Made by a program: the position numbers and the translations under genes | Assembly (NCBI GenBank): GCA_003978665.1 | Contig: QNYQ01000020.1 | Coordinates: 1 to 44,222 of the forward strand | Direction of reading: 5' to 3' | From: Hyperthermus sp. | GTDB lineage: Archaea; Thermoproteota; Thermoprotei_A; Sulfolobales; Pyrodictiaceae | Length of the DNA stretch: 44,222 nucleotides | Shown here: in pieces, positions 42,837 through 44,222 of the stretch | How the letters are laid out: each line of letters opens with the position of its first letter | How positions within the stretch are numbered: the first letter of the stretch is position 1 | Notes under the pieces: generated by a model | Database searches by the model: none | Told to the model about the DNA's origin: nothing | The model's input: only the letters and a program-made list of their open reading frames with translations

Positions 42837-43994
42837 TTATAACCTTAGGCTTGGTAGTATGATCGCTAATGTGGCTGCAGATACAATGTACGTTATCACT
42901 GTACTCACCCTTCCCTTCACCTTTATTTTAAGGATGTCTTCAACAACACGCGCTCCATCAGTTATAAATAAGGGGGCAGAGTTTATTAATGCCAGGCTTA
43001 TGTTTATTAGTGCAGCGTATAGTAAGATTGCTGTTATGGCAATGGCCGTCTTAGGCTCAAAAAACTTGACAAGAATCTTGGACACAGGATACATATATAT
43101 ACCTATTCTATCATAGTACTTGGTGTCGCTACTGTCTTGCGGTGCGGCAGGCTTGATTATACTCACGTTCCCCCCTTTTGATACGAAGACCATTAAGAGT
43201 TCAAGATGAGCTATTGTTCCATTGTTCTTAGCTCGAAGCTCGTTAAGGTAGTGTATGAGATCGTTCATAGTATTAAGCCTTGTGCCATTAACCTCAAAGT
43301 AATCGATTAGCATTCCTGGCTTAATGCCGCTTCGATCCGCAATTGACCCCTTCTCTACGTCCACGATTACTGTGGAGAACCCGTTGCTTGCCAAAAGAGC
43401 TAATAGTAGTTTTATTGCCAGGAAGGCAAGTATGTTGGCAAGCACGCCAGCAGAATAAATTCTTAGCCTGCTTCTGAGCCTCAGTTTCCTGATCTCTTCT
43501 TCACCCGGCTCAACGAAAGCAGCAGGTAGAAGCCCGGCTATCACCATTATTCCTGAGGAACGTATTCTTACTCCCTCGTGCCTTGCGGCGAGCGCATGCG
43601 AAAGTTCGTGAGCTATTATGGCTAGTGAGAGGCCTGGTAACATGTAGAGGAAGGTTTTGACCCCTATTGTGACGCCTGGCACGATAGGTGTGAGGGCGGC
43701 AGTGGCTCCTTTACCGCTCAAGTAGGTTATGAGTGAGCTGATGAAGTAGCTGTAGAAGAAGAGCATTGAAGCTAATATGATAGCAATGCCGCTATCAAGA
43801 AGCAGGTTGAGGAGCCTGCTCCCCTTCAATCTATCAAGGAAGGTAAATGCTAAGGGCACCCTCCATACAACTATGAGCGGTGCTATGGATAATCCTCTGG
43901 CGTTGCCCCTATAGTATTTGGAGGCGATTGCAGTAACTATAGCCCATGCAGCAACATAGTATGCAAGAAACACCTCAGCTTTCATCACAGCCAC
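42837..43994 (-). CDS. Site-2 protease-like membrane metalloprotease (M50)
   Basis: 385 residues. Multiple membrane segments (about 10-25, 65-95, 120-135, 185-202, 318-336, 365-383). HELSH (129-133) is the HExxH zinc site, and NSAPLFITDGARVV (338-351) carries the third ligand (Asp346). A PDZ-like domain sits between (about 205-275: GIKPGMLIDYFEVNGTRLNT). It cuts membrane-embedded substrates; targets here are unknown. It converges with dnaG. A TATA (CTCATTTATAG, minus sense, near 44040) lies about 45 bases upstream. Confidence 0.92.
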   Translation of the reverse strand: MAVMKAEVFLAYYVAAWAIVTAIASKYYRGNARGLSIAPLIVVWRVPLAFTFLDRLKGSRLLNLLLDSGIAIILASMLFFYSYFISSLITYLSGKGATAALTPIVPGVTIGVKTFLYMLPGLSLAIIAHELSHALAARHEGVRIRSSGIMVIAGLLPAAFVEPGEEEIRKLRLRSRLRIYSAGVLANILAFLAIKLLLALLASNGFSTVIVDVEKGSIADRSGIKPGMLIDYFEVNGTRLNTMNDLIHYLNELRAKNNGTIAHLELLMVFVSKGGNVSIIKPAAPQDSSDTKYYDRIGIYMYPVSKILVKFFEPKTAIAITAILLYAALINISLALINSAPLFITDGARVVEDILKIKVKGRVSTVITYIVSAATLAIILPSLRL

Positions 43995-44137
43995 CGCGAG
44001 ATGCAGAGCACATCCAGTGCCGTTGTCCAGGGTTCACTATAAATGAGGGTTTTGGATCCTCCCGTACAGCCTAGAAGGGCCGCCTCAAGGCTCTAAAAGT
44101 GGGTTTTTCCAGCCTATCCTTAGCCTACCCTGGCATC

Positions 44138-44222
44138 GTGGAGGATAGAGCGTGCATGGTAAGGGAGAGGCTTGAAAAGCGCGGCGAGACGAGGTCGGTG
44201 TACTACACGAGGCTTCATTGGG
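44138..44222 (+). CDS. Partial unknown gene, runs off the right edge
   Basis: From GTG 44138 (or ATG 44156) the frame stays open to the window end (28 codons): VEDRACMVRERLEKRGETRS, then VYYTRLHW. A TATA-like CTCTAAAAG (about 44090-44098) lies about 40 bases upstream. No motif is visible yet. The very short view makes the call tentative. Confidence 0.4.
   Translation, partial: MEDRACMVRERLEKRGETRSVYYTRLHW

Overview
The window is chromosomal DNA from a hyperthermophilic crenarchaeon, most likely of the Desulfurococcales/Pyrodictiaceae type (inference). Supporting signs are a cren7 chromatin protein gene, archaeal DnaG, DUF1512, mevalonate kinase, archaeal PheS/PheT, TyrS and ValS, a stand-alone 5S rRNA gene, an adenosylcobalamin-type ribonucleotide reductase carrying an intein, and many TTG/GTG starts with GGTG or GGAGG Shine-Dalgarno sites. 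I see no tRNA, CRISPR array, IS element or integrase, so it reads as core chromosome with a few little-known operons.

Layout. 1-4.4 kb: end of an unknown gene, then the intein-containing RNR (minus strand). 4.6-6.4 kb (minus): a degenerate QueD/PTPS homologue, a KaiC-like ATPase and an unknown protein. 6.5-9.7 kb (plus): dUTPase/dCTP deaminase family protein, an unknown protein, a predicted nucleotidyltransferase, and a glyoxylate reductase-type dehydrogenase. 9.7-17.3 kb: glutamate dehydrogenase, a small GGDEF/Cas10-palm-like protein, FeoB, a TGT-like (archaeosine/DpdA-like) enzyme, a radical SAM protein and a DUF89 protein. 17.4-21 kb: pyrophosphatase, GTP cyclohydrolase I, a SPOUT RNA methylase, an unknown protein and an FkbM methyltransferase. 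21-24.3 kb (minus): a four-gene chain joined by 4-base overlaps (unknown, UlaG-like hydrolase, ABC ATPase, ABC-2 permease). 24.5-28.1 kb: Nudix protein, two unknowns and a 1.3-kb gap. 28.1-31.8 kb: HD hydrolase, ValS, Cren7. 32-35.8 kb: mevalonate kinase, methionine aminopeptidase, DUF1512, zinc ribbon and 5S rRNA. 36-44.2 kb: UPF0173 hydrolase, PheS-PheT, TyrS, DnaG, a site-2 protease and the start of a gene leaving the window.

Besides proteins, reading the gaps by eye gave four candidate guide RNAs: two box C/D-like (28845-28905 plus; 16299-16368 plus) and two H/ACA-like (39968-40040 minus; 25889-25939 plus). The best C/D candidate has the same 11-base TATA element, at almost the same distance, as the 5S rRNA gene. 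None has been folded or searched by computer.

How the genes fit together. Much of the window supports translation and RNA maturation (three aminoacyl-tRNA synthetases, MetAP, SPOUT methylase, TGT-like protein, 5S rRNA, guide RNAs). Another part handles nucleotides (RNR, dUTPase, HD nucleotidase, Nudix, pyrophosphatase, FolE). GTP cyclohydrolase I, a QueD-like protein, a radical SAM protein and a TGT-like protein occur within 13 kb and resemble the parts list of 7-deazaguanine synthesis. The QueD-like protein, however, lacks the catalytic residues, so a novel or repurposed pathway is possible but unproven. Least explained: the QueD-like/KaiC-like operon, the single-domain palm protein, the TGT-like enzyme and the ABC/UlaG operon.
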